Assembly (NCBI GenBank): GCA_025403435.1
Contig: CM046350.1
Coordinates: forward strand, 20,592,324 to 20,656,323
Origin: Artocarpus heterophyllus
Lineage: Eukaryota > Streptophyta > Magnoliopsida > Rosales > Moraceae
DNA: 64,000 bases
Direction of reading: 5' to 3'
The translations under genes were made by a program, and so were the position numbers. Below the pieces are notes generated by a model. It was given only the letters and a program-made list of their open reading frames with translations, was not told the DNA's origin and ran no database searches. Numbering within the stretch: the stretch's first letter is position 1; every line of letters starts with the position of its first letter. This document shows positions 1 through 13,271 of the stretch, piece after piece.

Positions 1-3000
1 ATTTAACTATATAATTCTAGTACTAAGTATGTTTTGAATAATTGTTATAGCCTTATAATATGTTACTAATTCTATTGCAACAAAAAAGTAAAAATAGTTT
101 TAAATTAAATTAACTAGCAAAGACAACTTTAAAAAATTTTGGGAAAATTAATGTAATCTAAATAAATGTGTGTTTAAGTAGCAAGTAACGGTCACATAAG
201 TAGGGTCGTTACATATTTGTCCTTCAACAAGTAAAATCAAATGTTGGGCTTGATTAAATTAAAAACAAAAGACTAGGGACTACAAGCTAATTTTCGTGAA
301 AGGTCAGGGACTACTGGAGCAATGTATCTAAATTGTTTTCCAATAGAATTTTTGAAATGCAATTTAAAAATTATATTTTGAAATAATATTTTCAAGGGGT
401 GTCTTGGAATGGTTTTAAGAACTCAAAATGAGATTCTTCAAGTGAGAAGTTTAAAATAAGTTTTCAAACACTATTCAACGTGAGACTCTCTAGATACTAG
501 AGTTTTTAAGCATGACGTTTTTAGAGATCGAATTGTATAGAGGGCGACCTTAGGGGTATGACCCTGAAACCGGCATGAGCCTACTACGATGGTGATTTCA
601 AGTTTCACACATAAAAGAAACTTTGGTTTATTTACTTATTTATTTATTTATTTATGATGTTAACATGGTTGGTTATTGGATTGTTGTTTTATTTATTTTT
701 TATGAATTTTAAATTAAATTAAATGTTGTGGTTAAAATAATCTTGTCGAGCCTTCCACTTAATCTCTTTATTTTGTGTGTTTTGCTTAACACCCCGCCCC
801 CCTAGGAGGTGCAAAGGGTGCTACTGAGTGAGTGCTAGAGATTGGATATCTTGGCGAAGTGCACAAGTGGTGTTTGATTAAGTTTTTTCTTTAGTTATTT
901 TTAAAGCATGTAATAAATTTCTGTTTTATAGGTGATTTTCCTTTTCTGGATTATGGTTTGGATATTGACTATATTATAGTTTATTTTCTTTCTTGTTTTA
1001 TGCCTAAACGTGGAAATTTCTGTAAAAATATTGATTAATACGGTTGTTTACCTTATGTTTTAAATTAATGTTAGATTTTAATTTAATTTCCTTGTTCAAT
1101 AGTTTTGGCATTATTTTTTAATTTATAAAATCTGAAGACAGATTTAATTTTTACTAAATAAAAAGCTTTAATTGGAAATATTTAATTTTTATAAATTCTA
1201 TGTATTTTTACTTAATGTACAATAAGTTAATTACTTTGCATAATTGATTTTTCTTTTCAAATTAAGTCCTCCATGTCACCTACCTCAATTTCGGGTCACG
1301 ACACTTTCACCTGTTGGTTGGAACTCAAATTAACATGAGTGGATTGGAGTCCGTCCTCAACGGTGCTATTGCAAGGTTGAAAGGGTAGTTCGTAGAATCA
1401 ATAATGGTGGAGGAAATTCCAATAGGAGGTTCTTAGGTTGCGGTAAATATAAGGTAGAGTTACAAGTATTTTATAGTTTATTATTATTTTTTATTTTCCT
1501 TTACATATGATCATGATTGTACAACTTAGAAAAAAAACATATGTGAACCAACAGTTTTTTTTTGTTTTTATTTTCTTTTGTAATCCAGGTTTTTTGTTTT
1601 CCCCCCTTCCTTTACATTTGGAAAGGAAGACCGGAGGGCCTCCAAAAGGGATTGAAGGCGCATTAATCTTAGGCTTTTAGTCATTTTTTCTTTATTTTCC
1701 CTTATTTGTTTTTTTGGTTTATTTAACATGTTGCGTAAATGATATTCCTTTTCTTTCATTTTTTAGAAGACTGTGAATGAAAGGTGTAGGTGCCTAATAT
1801 GGATTGATCCACCAATTTCAACTTCATTGATTGCCCTCCTTAAAATAATTTCAAGTCCATCAGTTCGTTGGTTTCAATCTTCCAAAAACCTACTTCAATC
1901 AATTTTACTAAATTTCCCTCTTTAAAATAATTTTTTTATTACCAACCTCATGAAATTCCATCCAAGTTACAGGCGAACATGGACGAAGAGGAGTTTTTGA
2001 CATGTTTTCTATAGATTGAAGGTCATTTTCACTAGTTTTATAAAATCAGGGGCAATCCTTATATTTACTATCAACTAACTATTCAACGGTTAGATCTATG
2101 AGTGTACATGTAAAAAATTTGTTGTATATGACATAAAACTGCTTCACATTATAGATCATATCATTAAAAAATTAATTCAACGGTTTATATTCATGGAACT
2201 TACTAGTGTGATAAAAATGTTTGCCCTACTACAAGTTTTTCCTATGGTTATAGTTTAGATGTTGGTTTTGCATAAAGTAAAATGAGGGAAAAAAATAAGA
2301 AGACAAATTTTACACAAATTAAATATAAAATAAAATTGAGGCAAATTAATAAAAATTTAATGGTTCAAAAAAGTACACTATAAGTAGAGTTTATAAAGAA
2401 AAACAATTCTTATGCTTGCCATATTGACCCATTTATTAACGGGGTTGGGTAGATTTTTGTCACGTATTTATACTCATGGAAATCTCGTTTACCAGTTTAA
2501 TTGCTTTCAAATACAAAATTAAACATAAAATAACATACATCTTTGAGTTAAAAATACAAAAGAATGAATTTAAAAAATAATAAAGAATACATTATAAAAA
2601 TAAAGATGAGAACATTTCTACAGTAGGACTTCATACTAATAGTCCATGTTTCTGATAATTTTTTGTAACATTTGACTAGTTAATTCATACGCCAGGAATT
2701 TGAACTTCAATATTCCTAACATGAATCTAAATGTGAGATTTTTTGACATTTTATGAAAATTTCTCTAAAGTTAATTTGGTATATACATGGGCAATTCAAA
2801 TCAAAATTTTGGTATTTTAAAGGTTTTTAATTCTTTTACAGTAATTTTTTTTCCAAAAATTCAAAAAAATAATGGTAAATATTGGAAAAAATGATTGAAA
2901 TATCCATTTTGATGAGTTTATAGTGTAATTTAAATAAAGTTTCACAAAATATAGAGAAAATTTTGAAAATATTAGAAAAATCAATTCTAGATTTTATTTG

Positions 3001-4560
3001 TATTTTCAATTTTATCAGCGTTCTGTAAGTTACATAACGGATTTTTTGTCACCTAGTGATTATACATTTAACTTGAATGTTCTTTTCCTTAAAGAAAGAG
3101 ATAAAACAATGAATCAAAGTTTTCCTGATGAGTTGCCCATTAATGGCGTATAAAGTGAAGAGTATCAACAAGCCTGCATGTCTGTGTGTGTGAGAAAATA
3201 GTTCAAACTTAATAGTTTAAAGCGTCGATAGTGTAAATCTTTCAAATATTACATTGCAAAGCAAAAGTATACTATAATGTAAAGTTTTTACGTGCTACAA
3301 TGGTGAAACTTATTTACCAAACACCTTAGTGACATTTGTAACTTTATTTAGCACTTCTCAAATAACATATTATGATATCTGTAATGGTCAAACTAAGATA
3401 TTATCTCAACTATATTTGAGCCTCATAGTACTTTTTCTTTTGGGTATTGAGATGTCTACAATATATAATTATTAAAACTTCTATATTTATATATCTTTTA
3501 TATGTTTTTTTCTATTTTAAAGTATTATATATATGTTTTGAAGTAAATTTTTGTAGCTTTAGAGGTTTGTCCTTTTTTTTTAAAACCAAAGTATTGATGT
3601 GTCTATGGGTGCTAATATTTTAGGACAATAAATGAGATAAACTAAATTAATAGAGGAATTAAAACTAATAGGCTGAGTTAAAGAAAAGGTTAACAAATAG
3701 ACCAAAAGTGTGTAAATCTAGACCTACTAATTAGGGAATTACAAAAATACCCCGTACTAATATTAGTAATTAAGAAATCCGATTTGAATCCTTACCATAC
3801 ATACTATCTTTCTCCTCCCCCTATATCTCTTAACGTGGTATGGCGCTGACGAGTATGGCGCAATGATGATGTTGACGAGTTCGTCCTAAGGACACATTAG
3901 CGAATTGTGACGATTGTGAGCTATACTCAACTCGACGGTTTTGAAATCCTACCACTCACTTGCCTCGCCTCTCCAGCTCCAGGTAGCCCCCCACTCAACC
4001 TCTCCGCCACTCCACTTGTGTCGCCTCTTTCTGTTAGATCCGGCGCAAAATTCCATGGTGATGAACGACGTCCTATTGATGATAAATCCATGAGAAAATT
4101 ACATCCTATACCATACTTTTAAAAAATATTAAAAGAAGTTGTATCATACTATTATTTATATTATATGTTTTAAGCTATGTTACTTTAAATATGTATGGCA
4201 TTTTAAAAAGTAAGTTTTAAAAGATTGTATTTATGTTTATTCCCCTATCCATCACATAGTGGCTATTTCCGTCCATTTCTCTAGTTTTTGTTTAACAGGC
4301 CATGTATGAATCCATTTTAATAAATCCACATGTTAATAAAAAAATAGCCTAATTATGTTTATTAAATTAAAATATAGCTTCAGTTTATAATATTTTATAT
4401 AATAATATTATTAAAATAATTACTATATAACTATATAGTATGAACTATGATATCATTAAAATAATCACTATGTTTTCAAGGGCATTTAAGATTTTTTAAA
4501 TATAGTTGAATTTTAATTTCTTTAACAATAATTTTTTGGTGTTATCTTGTAATTTTTTCT
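1..4560. other. AT-rich intergenic DNA, no supported gene
   Basis: No reading frame here has a recognisable domain or a plausible exon structure. The stretch is rich in A and T runs and has a TTTA microsatellite near 622-654. The first ~1.3 kb has LTR-like texture: a 'gagggcgacc' phrase near 541 resembles one in the gypsy LTR near 10673, and C-rich and G-rich blocks lie near 790 and 1290. A relic LTR is therefore possible but not shown. A small GC-richer patch at 3835-4100 has a 71-codon open frame that I do not recognise. Confidence 0.6.
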
Positions 4561-4563
4561 AAA

Positions 4564-4569
4564 GGCCCA
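4564..4569. promoter_or_regulatory. Candidate site II (TGGGCC-type) promoter element of prefoldin gene
   Basis: GGCCCA (TGGGCC on the other strand) lies about 140 bases upstream of the prefoldin ATG. TGGGCY 'site II' elements are common in promoters of plant housekeeping and growth genes and are bound by TCP factors. One short match may be chance. No clear TATA box was placed, so the transcription start is unknown. Confidence 0.3.
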
Positions 4570-4707
4570 ACTAACAGACCCAAAATAAAGTGCCCAAAGA
4601 ATAGAGCCGAAAAGGCTCGAAAGTCACCGCCGTCTCCGCAACGGAATTCCAACTCTCTGACGACGAAGACGACAACAGTAAGAGCGGTTAGCAGTTTCCC
4701 AATCCAA

Positions 4708-7700
4708 ATGGCGTCGGCGTCCGCTGTAAAAGAGCTTCAGCGAGATTTGGAGAACAAGGCAAACGATCTTAGCAAACTCCAAAAAGGCAAGCAAAAGCCA
4801 CTTCCTTCGTATTTCGAAACCTAACAATCTTACCAATTTCTTTCTTTCTTTCTCATGCTTTTGTAACGGCCTATCAGATATTGCGAAGAATCACCAAGTC
4901 AGAAAGAAGTACACAATTCAGCTTGGCGAGAACGAGCTCGTCCTCAAGGTCGGTCTTTATGCTCTTTTTGTCTCTAATTTGCTCCCTTGGCTTTCTGTTT
5001 GGCTTCCGAGAAACTGGACGGATGTTGAAAGAAAATTTAGGATTTAAACGGTAAAATTAGGGGAATTACAGCTCGAAAGTATCAATTGCTGATGCAAAAG
5101 AAGAAAATATTCAACTTTTTTTTTATGTGATTGATTGATTTGTTGTTGATGAATTTTAGGAGTTGGATCTGCTGAAGGAAGATGCAAATGTGTACAAATT
5201 GATAGGTCCAGTTCTGGTGAAACAAGATTTGGCGGAGGCGAATGCAAATGTGCGCAAGAGAATTGAATACATCTCTGCTGAACTGTATGCCTCTGTTTCT
5301 CTTTCTTGTTACATGGATCATTTTAAAACTTTTTAGCTTTTGCTTAATCATGAAACGTTCCAAGTTATGAAACTCTAATGAAGATAGTTAAATTGTGTTT
5401 TGGTGAATTCTTCTTTTAGCTCAAGCTTTTGCTGGGACATAAATGTTGTGTAATCTCTGTAATCTGCCTGTTAGATGCTTTATGGCGAACCATTGAGAGA
5501 TGCATTTTGTGCTTTGATGTATTAGCTGATCTTTTTATTTATTCTTTATTTTATTTATAAGAGACTTAAATTTAATTGAATAAATGAAAATTACATCAAC
5601 AACAAAGGACAAGGTATCCTCAGAAACAAAAGTACGAAACAACAACAAAACCGCATGTTATCTGATCATTGATCTCATCCTTTTGGTTCTTCTTGTTGTT
5701 TCTGCACATTAATGATTGGTATTGTTCATATTTCTGCAAAATAGGAAGCGGCTTGATGCAGCTCTTCAAGATTTAGAAGAGAAGCAAAATAGCAAGAAAG
5801 AGGCGGTGTGTATTCTATTCTCTGTCTTTGCTTATTTTAGATGCTATTTTTTAAGATGGAATCTGATCCTGAGGCAGGCTTATGTGCTGTCTTTGCATTC
5901 ATCATAGTTGCTGTGCTTCGGGTGGAATTTTATTGTGGTTAAGTGGAAATCTAATATGAACATATTGGTTAATATTTTTATTTCTCTTGAAGTTTATTTT
6001 CTATAGATTGAAAGAAAACATCTCTAGGTGTATATGTTCTAGTTCTCCTAAGCTTGGTAGGACATGGACTTTAAGCCAGAATGTTCTAACGTTAAATGAA
6101 ACCTGCAAGGCTGCAAAGTAAATCCCAATTACATAGTAGTACCCGAGTGTGATGTACAAGCCACAACTTGGGCCAACGTTAAGCAAAACTGGATTATTGA
6201 TGCTTTTGTATCTAAAACTAAGTTGACAAGTGAAACTAATTCAGGGGCTTTCTACTGGCAAGAGAGTTAGGACTTGAAATAAGAAAATTAGTTTGAGGAG
6301 TAACTCCGTCCTCTCTCTTCTCATCTTCTATATTCTTTGCTTTTCATTGTTTTCTGGGGGCAATTAAGTTTTTCTAGGCTCGTACTAGCGATTTTCCGTA
6401 GCATTTGATTGAACAGCCACATTATATTGCAATTAAGGTCTACGTTCTCCTTTAGGATTAACTATGTAATAACTTTTTAGACGCAAGTGGAATTATTTAG
6501 AATTCAATAATCTTCTTGTAACCAATTTTTGGATTGGAGTAGCGTGCCACTTTTGTGACTTGCCGGATATATGAGACAAGAATTTGCTGTTAAAGAGGCA
6601 AAAGCCTTAAATGCATGAATATTGAATAGATGATTAATTGCTTATTCTTGTGTGGTCTTGTATATAGCAAACACTACGGCAGGTCATTCAGGAAAAAAAA
6701 AAAGGGCATATCTAGGTCTATCAGTTGGTGGGAGCCTGTATTGATTTATTTTTGGTGGGACAATTTGAGCTAACGCTAATACTTACCGGATCTCCAATTT
6801 ATTTTTGTACATTTGAGCCATGAACATAGCTGCACGTGCTTGCTTTTGTAACTTTCTTACTCTTAAATTCCCTGTTGGCTTAGCTAGGTGTGTCTTTTTA
6901 TTTTTATTTATTTATTTTATTTTTTGGGTGTGGATACCTTGGGAGATTACCTCAGTAATAGTGCTGATATTAACAAGTTAATCAGAAATGTCGTTTACTT
7001 GTGACCTTTGGGAAAACGCCTAAGAGCAAGCAATTAAGTGATTGATTTAGCGTGTCTTCTCAATTACAAAACTCAATTTTTTTCATTTTGCTCCTCACAA
7101 AAACTGCTTCCTAAAACTGAACAGTTATCAACTGCTAATATGACTTTTGGTCTTCAATAAGAGCTACAAGTGTTAATCTAAATGTTAAGAATGGAGAGTG
7201 ATTCTCATTTATTAATAGTTTTTAACTTAATACTGATATCAAGGCTGCGTGGTTCGTTCTCCCCTTCCTCCCATCCCGCGAAAATAATAGTTAAAATCAT
7301 TGTCTTTTACTTTTGTGCTGTGAACATGAAAAGTGTCCTTGCTCTGGCCTTTTAGCTAACTCACTCAACTAGGTCATTCTATGTGCTAGACCTTGTGGGC
7401 GGAGCTACATACATCTGAGGTCTTTTTTCTTTTTATTTTGTATGTGATTTTCTAATTAAATTTGTAGTTTTATCCCCTAAAATTTTGAAATTCTATGTTT
7501 GCCCCACCTTGGAATATGTGAAATCTTTTACTTATATGTGAAATTTGATAAAATTTTTTGTATAAGCTCCCCCAACCCCCCCGCATCCCCACCCCACACC
7601 CCAACACCAACCCCACCCCCGACTTGTTTTTCTGGCTCTGCCTCTTTGTACTCTCAAAGTTTACTAGGGCCAGAATGATGAAAATGTGTGTAACCCCTGA

Positions 7701-8043
7701 CCTTGACAGAGAAGTTTAACGAATGAGGATAATATTAGAAGCAGGACAGTTATTTATGGATCTCAGTTTGCTTTTCCTGGTGTTTGTCTGCGATTTTTTC
7801 CCACTTGTTTCCACCTGTTTATTCTACTGTTACTGTTTTATTCTGCTGTTATTGAGTTTAATCTTCTCATATATTTTGACCAGTCTACATTTTGTATAGT
7901 GTTGTAGATGGATTAACGCTCTTTTGTTGGTCGGTGCATCATGTATATATGGTGTTAATTTCTTCAGTGTCTATGTCATCTTGCAGATCCTAAAGGTGCA
8001 ACAGAGGATTCAATCCCTTCAGGCTGGAAAAGCCAAGGCTTAA
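4708..8043 (+). CDS. PFD6: Prefoldin subunit 6 (beta-type), five exons
   Basis: This encodes a beta-type subunit of prefoldin, the cytosolic hexameric chaperone that hands unfolded actin and tubulin to the CCT chaperonin. Exons that join in frame are 4708-4786, 4878-4948, 5160-5284, 5745-5805 and 7987-8043, giving 130 codons plus stop TAA, the usual size for plant PFD6. The product begins MASASAVKELQRDLENK, has the conserved KKYTIQLGENELVLKELD, VYKLIGPVLVKQDL and RKRIEYISAELKRLDA blocks, and ends LQAGKAKA. Its two helical coiled-coil arms flank the central beta-hairpin region. All acceptors are AG. Donors are GT except intron 1, which uses GC (AG|GCAAGC). Introns are 91, 211, 460 and 2,181 bp. 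The ATG at 4708 is the first in the conserved frame. No defect was seen, so the gene looks functional. Family assignment is from remembered conservation, not a search. Confidence 0.95.
4787..4877 (+). other. GC-AG intron 1 of prefoldin gene
   Basis: The donor reads AG|GCAAGC and the acceptor CTATCAG|AT. The conserved protein frame can only be kept by splicing at this GC, because no GT nearby gives the Lys-Asp-Ile junction. GC-AG introns are a small minority class in plants and are spliced by the major spliceosome when the rest of the donor matches well, as here. Confidence 0.85.
5806..7986 (+). other. Large intron 4 of prefoldin gene
   Basis: This 2,181-bp intron separates the last 18 codons from the rest of the gene. 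It is much longer than the other three introns and contains a strongly C-rich tract at 7568-7620. No coding remnant was recognised in it. Short phrases such as the one near 5995-6010 resemble sequences near 1995 and 15325, so old repeat insertions may have enlarged it. Confidence 0.7.
7568..7620. repeat. C-rich low-complexity tract in intron 4
   Basis: About 53 bases are composed of C runs of two to eight separated by A, CA or a few other bases, in an otherwise AT-rich intron. The opposite strand has many G runs and could form G-quadruplexes, and the sense strand could form i-motifs. Function is not inferred. Confidence 0.75.
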
Positions 8044-10268
8044 CTTGGCCTCGCCGGCGTGTCAACTTTGTGAGATATAGCAATTTCTTCAAACTTTTAG
8101 AGGCTTGAATGGAACATCCTTGTCTTTTTGTGTAGTTTTGACCTATGACGCTCTTACAAACCTTAATTGTGAGTTTTGGTATTGTGGTGAAATTTAATCC
8201 AACATGTGCTAAACAATGATTTAGTGTATGTGTGGAATTTGAAGTTTCTCTGTGGATTACTTGATGGATTTGTGCCGCCATTTTAAGGCAATCGACATAG
8301 GAAAGAAATTAGGCACTGCATACTCGTCATCATATGACGACTATACAGAACATTTTCTTCTCGATTAAGCTCCGTTTGTTAAGACGGAAAGAAGAAGAGA
8401 GAGGTTGAAAAGATGCATAGGATTACAGAGAAAGAGAAAGTTATACATTAGGCTACATTTTTTAAAAATGTTATTCATGTCACACTTAAATAAAAGTTGT
8501 GGTACACCAACACTCATATTACTTTTTAAAAATAATTAGTGTAAGTAGTTATAATTTTTTTAACTCATTTTTCTAAGTAGAAAGGTGCACGCAAAGGGAT
8601 TTTGAAGCAGGCTGATGAATGAATGTGAACCCTGATAATTATGATCGTTAATCGTTAGAGTTAGAATGCCATATAAAGATGAAGATCTTAATCGATCTGC
8701 CTTTCTTTGTAAGTCAACAACTAACCCGAATCCCCCTCCGTGGGAAGAAAAATATTAACACTCATTTTTAGTCAAAGTATTTTCTGTTCTTTTATTTCTA
8801 ATTTTGGAGAGATAGAAAAGTGTAGTTCCCATTAGCATTTTTATCTCCTATTTTTTCCTACCTAAAAATCTCCCTCATCAAGCAATTAGTTCTGTCTAAT
8901 ATTAAAAAAAAAATAGTTTCTGTCAATTTTCACATGAAAAATCTTTTTCTTGCTTCTCTAGACTTTTCATTCCTATCAACACTTGATGAAGTTGATAAAG
9001 TTCGGTTGTTTAGCAAGGGTGAACTATCGATGGAAAAAAAAAAAAAAGGAAAAAAAATGGTTGTTTCCTAGCAAACAGAACCTTAAACTAGAAAGCAACA
9101 AATGTAGGAAACTTGAACAATTGTTTCATTCCTATCAACAATTGTTTGTTAAACATACCTTCAACCATTTTTTTAGTCATTATATATGAGCAAACTCTTA
9201 AATCTAATACTCTGACTAGTTAAACACTTATAACATTTTTGTTTTTTAATGTAATATTATCAATATATTTGTGTAACATTTAATTTACTTTTGTATAACA
9301 CGTAACAAATGATGTTATATTGATGAATAAAAATTGTTATAAAAAGCAAAAGAATTGGATATGTTACAAGTACGTTGGACTACATTCATTAATATTACAC
9401 TAATACCATGGTTTTGTTCACGGTATATATCTCGTTATACATTTATATCCCAAGATCTTTTAATTATCAACGAAAAGCTGAAGTGTTGGATCTAGTTTTT
9501 TTTTTTTTTGCATGGGTAACCTATTTTCCAAGCGTTCTTTCAAGCGAATGTGCTATAGATTGAGTTTAACAAAACATAAAAGGATGTAACAAAAAGGTAA
9601 TGCCATTTAAAAAGAAAAGTCTAGATTCATAAGGATGCGGATCATTGAATCTCATTCTCGTGTTTATTTGTTAATTAGATGATATAATGAGTGTTTATTA
9701 AACTTAAAGGTAAATGATCGTATTAATATAATTACCAAAACATGCTTTTATATAATTCAATAATTATTATACATGTGAATTTCAAAAGTATCCAAGTAAA
9801 TTTAATATTTATTTCCTTTAATGGAAACAATACTTAGGAAATGTAAATGATGAGAAAACCACCTCCAAGAGGTTTCCGAAATTTTTCTAAATATTCTGGT
9901 CAGGAGAAAATATTCTTGTGTTTTTGTGGTTTTTTAAAATATTCAGATAAAAAATTCTGACGTAAAATGGTAGGCTACCATAAGTAGTATGGTTAGCTAC
10001 TGTAGGTAACTACTAAAGAGGTAGTCGTCCTCCTATAGACTATCACTGGTATTCTAGTATGATATATTAGAGATGTTTACATTCGAAGCGGCTTTTTCAG
10101 TCAATGCTCTCTCTGTGGCAAAAATGAATTTAAAAGTTAGTAGTGCCATTTGTGTAAGGCTTCGTTTGGTAGGAGGGTCTGAGAGTAGAAAAGATAGAGA
10201 GAGTTAGACAGGTGAGGAATGTGAAAGCTGGAGATAGTTATTGTATTCCTTTATAGTATTATTTACAT
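8044..10268. other. Prefoldin 3' region and intergenic DNA, no supported gene
   Basis: The first ~200 bases are probably the prefoldin 3' UTR, although no polyadenylation signal could be fixed. The rest is AT-rich with long A and T runs (for example 9033-9057 and 9494-9509) and no recognisable coding sequence. A phrase of the type 'gcttcgtttggtag' near 10159 is common at plant DNA-transposon ends, but no partner terminus was found. Confidence 0.55.
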
Positions 10269-11273
10269 ACTAATAAAATAAATTGACCTAATTACAGAGT
10301 TAATATTCAAGTTAGATTTATGATCTTTATGCGTCTTAAGGTTAAGGAAGTGATTAGAGCTTACGTGGTGAGTTGACATTATGAGTTAGAAGTTTTCAAT
10401 AAATTATTCGTCAAATAGGTAGGGATTCTATTACTCAACTTTATAAGGTTTTGTTTAATTAAAATTAGTTATCTATTTTGTAAGATAAATTATATTTTTT
10501 TATTAATATTAATATATGAATATCACTTAGGACATAATGTTGTGGACTCATCCTGTAGTATATATCAAGGTCAAGTGATTCGATATGTTTTAATATAATT
10601 ATTAGACGTATAGTTAGATAATACAAACTCTATACATATCAGTAAAGATATTAGAGGATAGTGAGATATGAAGAGGGCGACGATTATGTCTTTGGGCATG
10701 TATATTCTAAAGGTAAATAGGGAGAGGGGTCGGCTTTTCCTCGGGTCAAAAGAGAACGTACTGTATAAAAAACGTCTTCGTGAGGATTCGGGACTTGATA
10801 TTCCCTCACTGACAACTCATGGGTTGGTGTTTTGAGTTGTCAAATGCACCCTTCACGGTTACGTTGAGTAGATAGACATGATTCTCATTTTCATTATGGA
10901 TACCAAAAAATATTATTTAATTATGAATTATATTATATGTTATAGAAACATGGTAAGATTTATTATAGGGTGTCCAAGAGTTATGAACATAATGGGATTG
11001 TTATAAAATAAATAATATTGTTAGATAATAAACTAACCATGCAGGTATTAATATATTAAATAATAAAACCAAAAGTTGAGTAATGGTTTTCATACTAGGT
11101 ATGTCAATACTAATTCTTTATTATTTTCACCTCTAAAGTAGATTTCAGTGTAATTTATCCGACGAGAAGTAGACAATAACGCTGCTTATGATGTGTCAGA
11201 GTTTCTTTTAGCTTTTATATATATTTTGTTTGGTCACGTAAGACTCTAAAACTAGAGTGTTGACTGTGTTACA
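10269..11273 (+). repeat. 5'-truncated left LTR of degenerate gypsy element
   Basis: This segment aligns, with many substitutions, to 13940-14954 in direct orientation. Shared landmarks include the phrase around 'aaggttaaggaagtgatt' and the terminal phrase near 'taagactct'. The first ~670 bases of the right LTR have no counterpart here, so this LTR is truncated at its 5' end. It ends near GTTACA at 11273 and is followed at once by RNase H coding remnants. Confidence 0.65.
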
Positions 11274-13252
11274 GTATCTAATGAGATGACACCTGTACTT
11301 GCTATTCCTAATAATAAGGAACCTTATACTATGTACACTGATGCCTCAGGAAATGGATTGGGTTGCACTGATGCAACATGGTCGAGTAGTTGCTTATGCT
11401 TCATGACAACTAAAACTCCATGAGAGGAATTATCTCACACATGATCTTGAGTTAGCCGCCGTGGTCTTCGCATTTAAAATTTCAAGATGTTACCTCTATG
11501 GTGTAAGATTTGAGATCTACATTGACCACTAAAGATTGAAGTTTCTGTTTACTCAAAGGGATCTCAATCTAAGAAAATAAAGATTGCCGAGTACATGGTG
11601 GATTATGATTTTAGTATTCAATACCACCCTGGTAAAGCAAATGTAGTGGTAGATGCTTTGAGCCATAAGAATCATAGGATTATGGGTAGCTTAGCATTGG
11701 AAGATTAGAGGCAAACAACAGCCATTGGTGACTTTGACTTACAGTACTATGAAGAAAATGAAAGGGCCTTCGTGTTTAACATAATAACTACCCCTACATT
11801 GATTCAATAAGTGAAACAAGGATAATGGCATGATAAATGACTATGCATGATATGGGAACAGTTACAGAATGGTGAACAATTGGATAGATGGAAGATAAAA
11901 CCAAAAGGATTTTTGTTTTGCAAAAGGAGATTAGTTGTGCCAGAAGATCTTTATCTTCGACATGTAGTGTTGGATGAAATGTATTGCTCTAAATTTGCTA
12001 TTCATCCTAGAAGCTCTAAGACGTATATGGACTTAAAGTGACAATATTGGTGGTGTGGAATGAAGCATGACGTACCAACTTTTGTATCCAAGTGTATGAC
12101 ATGTCAACAAGTTTAAGCCGAACATCAAAAGCCTGAAGGTGAGTTAAAAAGACTTATCTATTCTAGAATGGAAATGGGACTATGTAACGATAGATTTTGT
12201 TGGGGGATTTTTAAAGACTTAGTTAGAACATGATGCCATTTGAATACTTATGGATTGTCTGACAAAAATAGTCCACTTCATTCTAATCAGAACAAATTAT
12301 AATATCTTTAAACTATGTTAGTTGTATGTGGAGAAGATAGTGATATTGTATAGTGTACCAATATTAATAGTCTCTGATTGGTATACATATTTCACATTTA
12401 AATTCTGGAGAGGATTACAGAGAGCCTTGGGAACTCAATTAAATTTTAGTTCTAATTTTCACCCTTAGATAGGTGGACAATTTGAGCATGTCATTCAGAT
12501 TCTTGAATTATATGCTTCGTACTTGTGTGTTAGATTTTAGAACTAATTGGGATGCACAATTACCATATGTTGAGTTCGATTATAATAATAGCTACTAGAC
12601 AAGTATTGGGATGGCTCTATATGAAGCTTTGTAGATCTTGTTTATGTTAGGCTAAAAAAGAAGAGCACGTTAATCTTAGGCCACAGATCATATGAGAAAC
12701 TACAGATAAGGTTAGAATTATTCATGATCACCTTAAACTGCTCAGAGCTGATAGAAGAGTTATGTGGATAAGAAAATGCAACCGTTAGGTTCATAGTTGA
12801 GGATTATATATTTTTAAAAGTGTAGACAAAGTGTGGTGTATCTCGTTTTGGTTTTTGAGGAAAGCTGGCACCAAAGTATACAGAATCATTTGAGATCATA
12901 GAACATGTTAGACCACTTGCATATCGTCTAGATCTACCATCTCAATTGTCCCATGTGCACAATGTATTCCACGTGTTGACGCTAACGAAACACGAGCCAG
13001 ACACGTCACATGTCATCATGTGGGTAGATGTTCCAATCCAAGGAGACATGACTTACGAGAAAGTTACGATTCAGATATTAGATCGTGAAGTAAGGATTTT
13101 ATGTCATCGTGAAATTTCTCTAGTAAAAGTGATGTGGCAACATCATAATGTTGGGGAAGTCACTTGGGAGCTTGAATAAAAAATGAGAGAGAAGTGCCCT
13201 TATTTGTTTTAGTGTCATCTCCAGTCGTATACAAATTTCAAGGACGAAATTT
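11274..13252 (+). pseudogene. Ty3/gypsy pol remnant: RNase H, integrase, C-terminal domain
   Basis: Broken frames still show the order of a gypsy pol 3' half. The RNase H start (TPVLAIP then MYTDASGNGLG) is at 11290-11365. A connection segment (YHPGKANVVVDALS) is near 11620-11665. Integrase zinc-finger remnants (MKHDV..., KCMTCQQV) are near 12060-12115. A chromovirus-type C-terminal region (HNVFHVL, ISLVKVMWQHH, VTWELE) is at 12946-13179. Many stops and frameshifts make it non-functional. Gag, protease and nearly all of RT are missing upstream, where the LTR abuts RNase H directly. The wording resembles the better-preserved long-LTR element at 51414-62596, suggesting the same broad chromovirus clade. 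Confidence 0.8.
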
Positions 13253-13256
13253 CTTT

Positions 13257-13268
13257 TAAGGAGGGTAG
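13257..13268 (+). other. Candidate polypurine tract of degenerate gypsy element
   Basis: A purine-rich stretch (AAGGAGGGTAG) follows the pol remnant and just precedes the start of the right LTR. This is the expected position of the plus-strand primer. Confidence 0.5.
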
Positions 13269-13271
13269 CAC

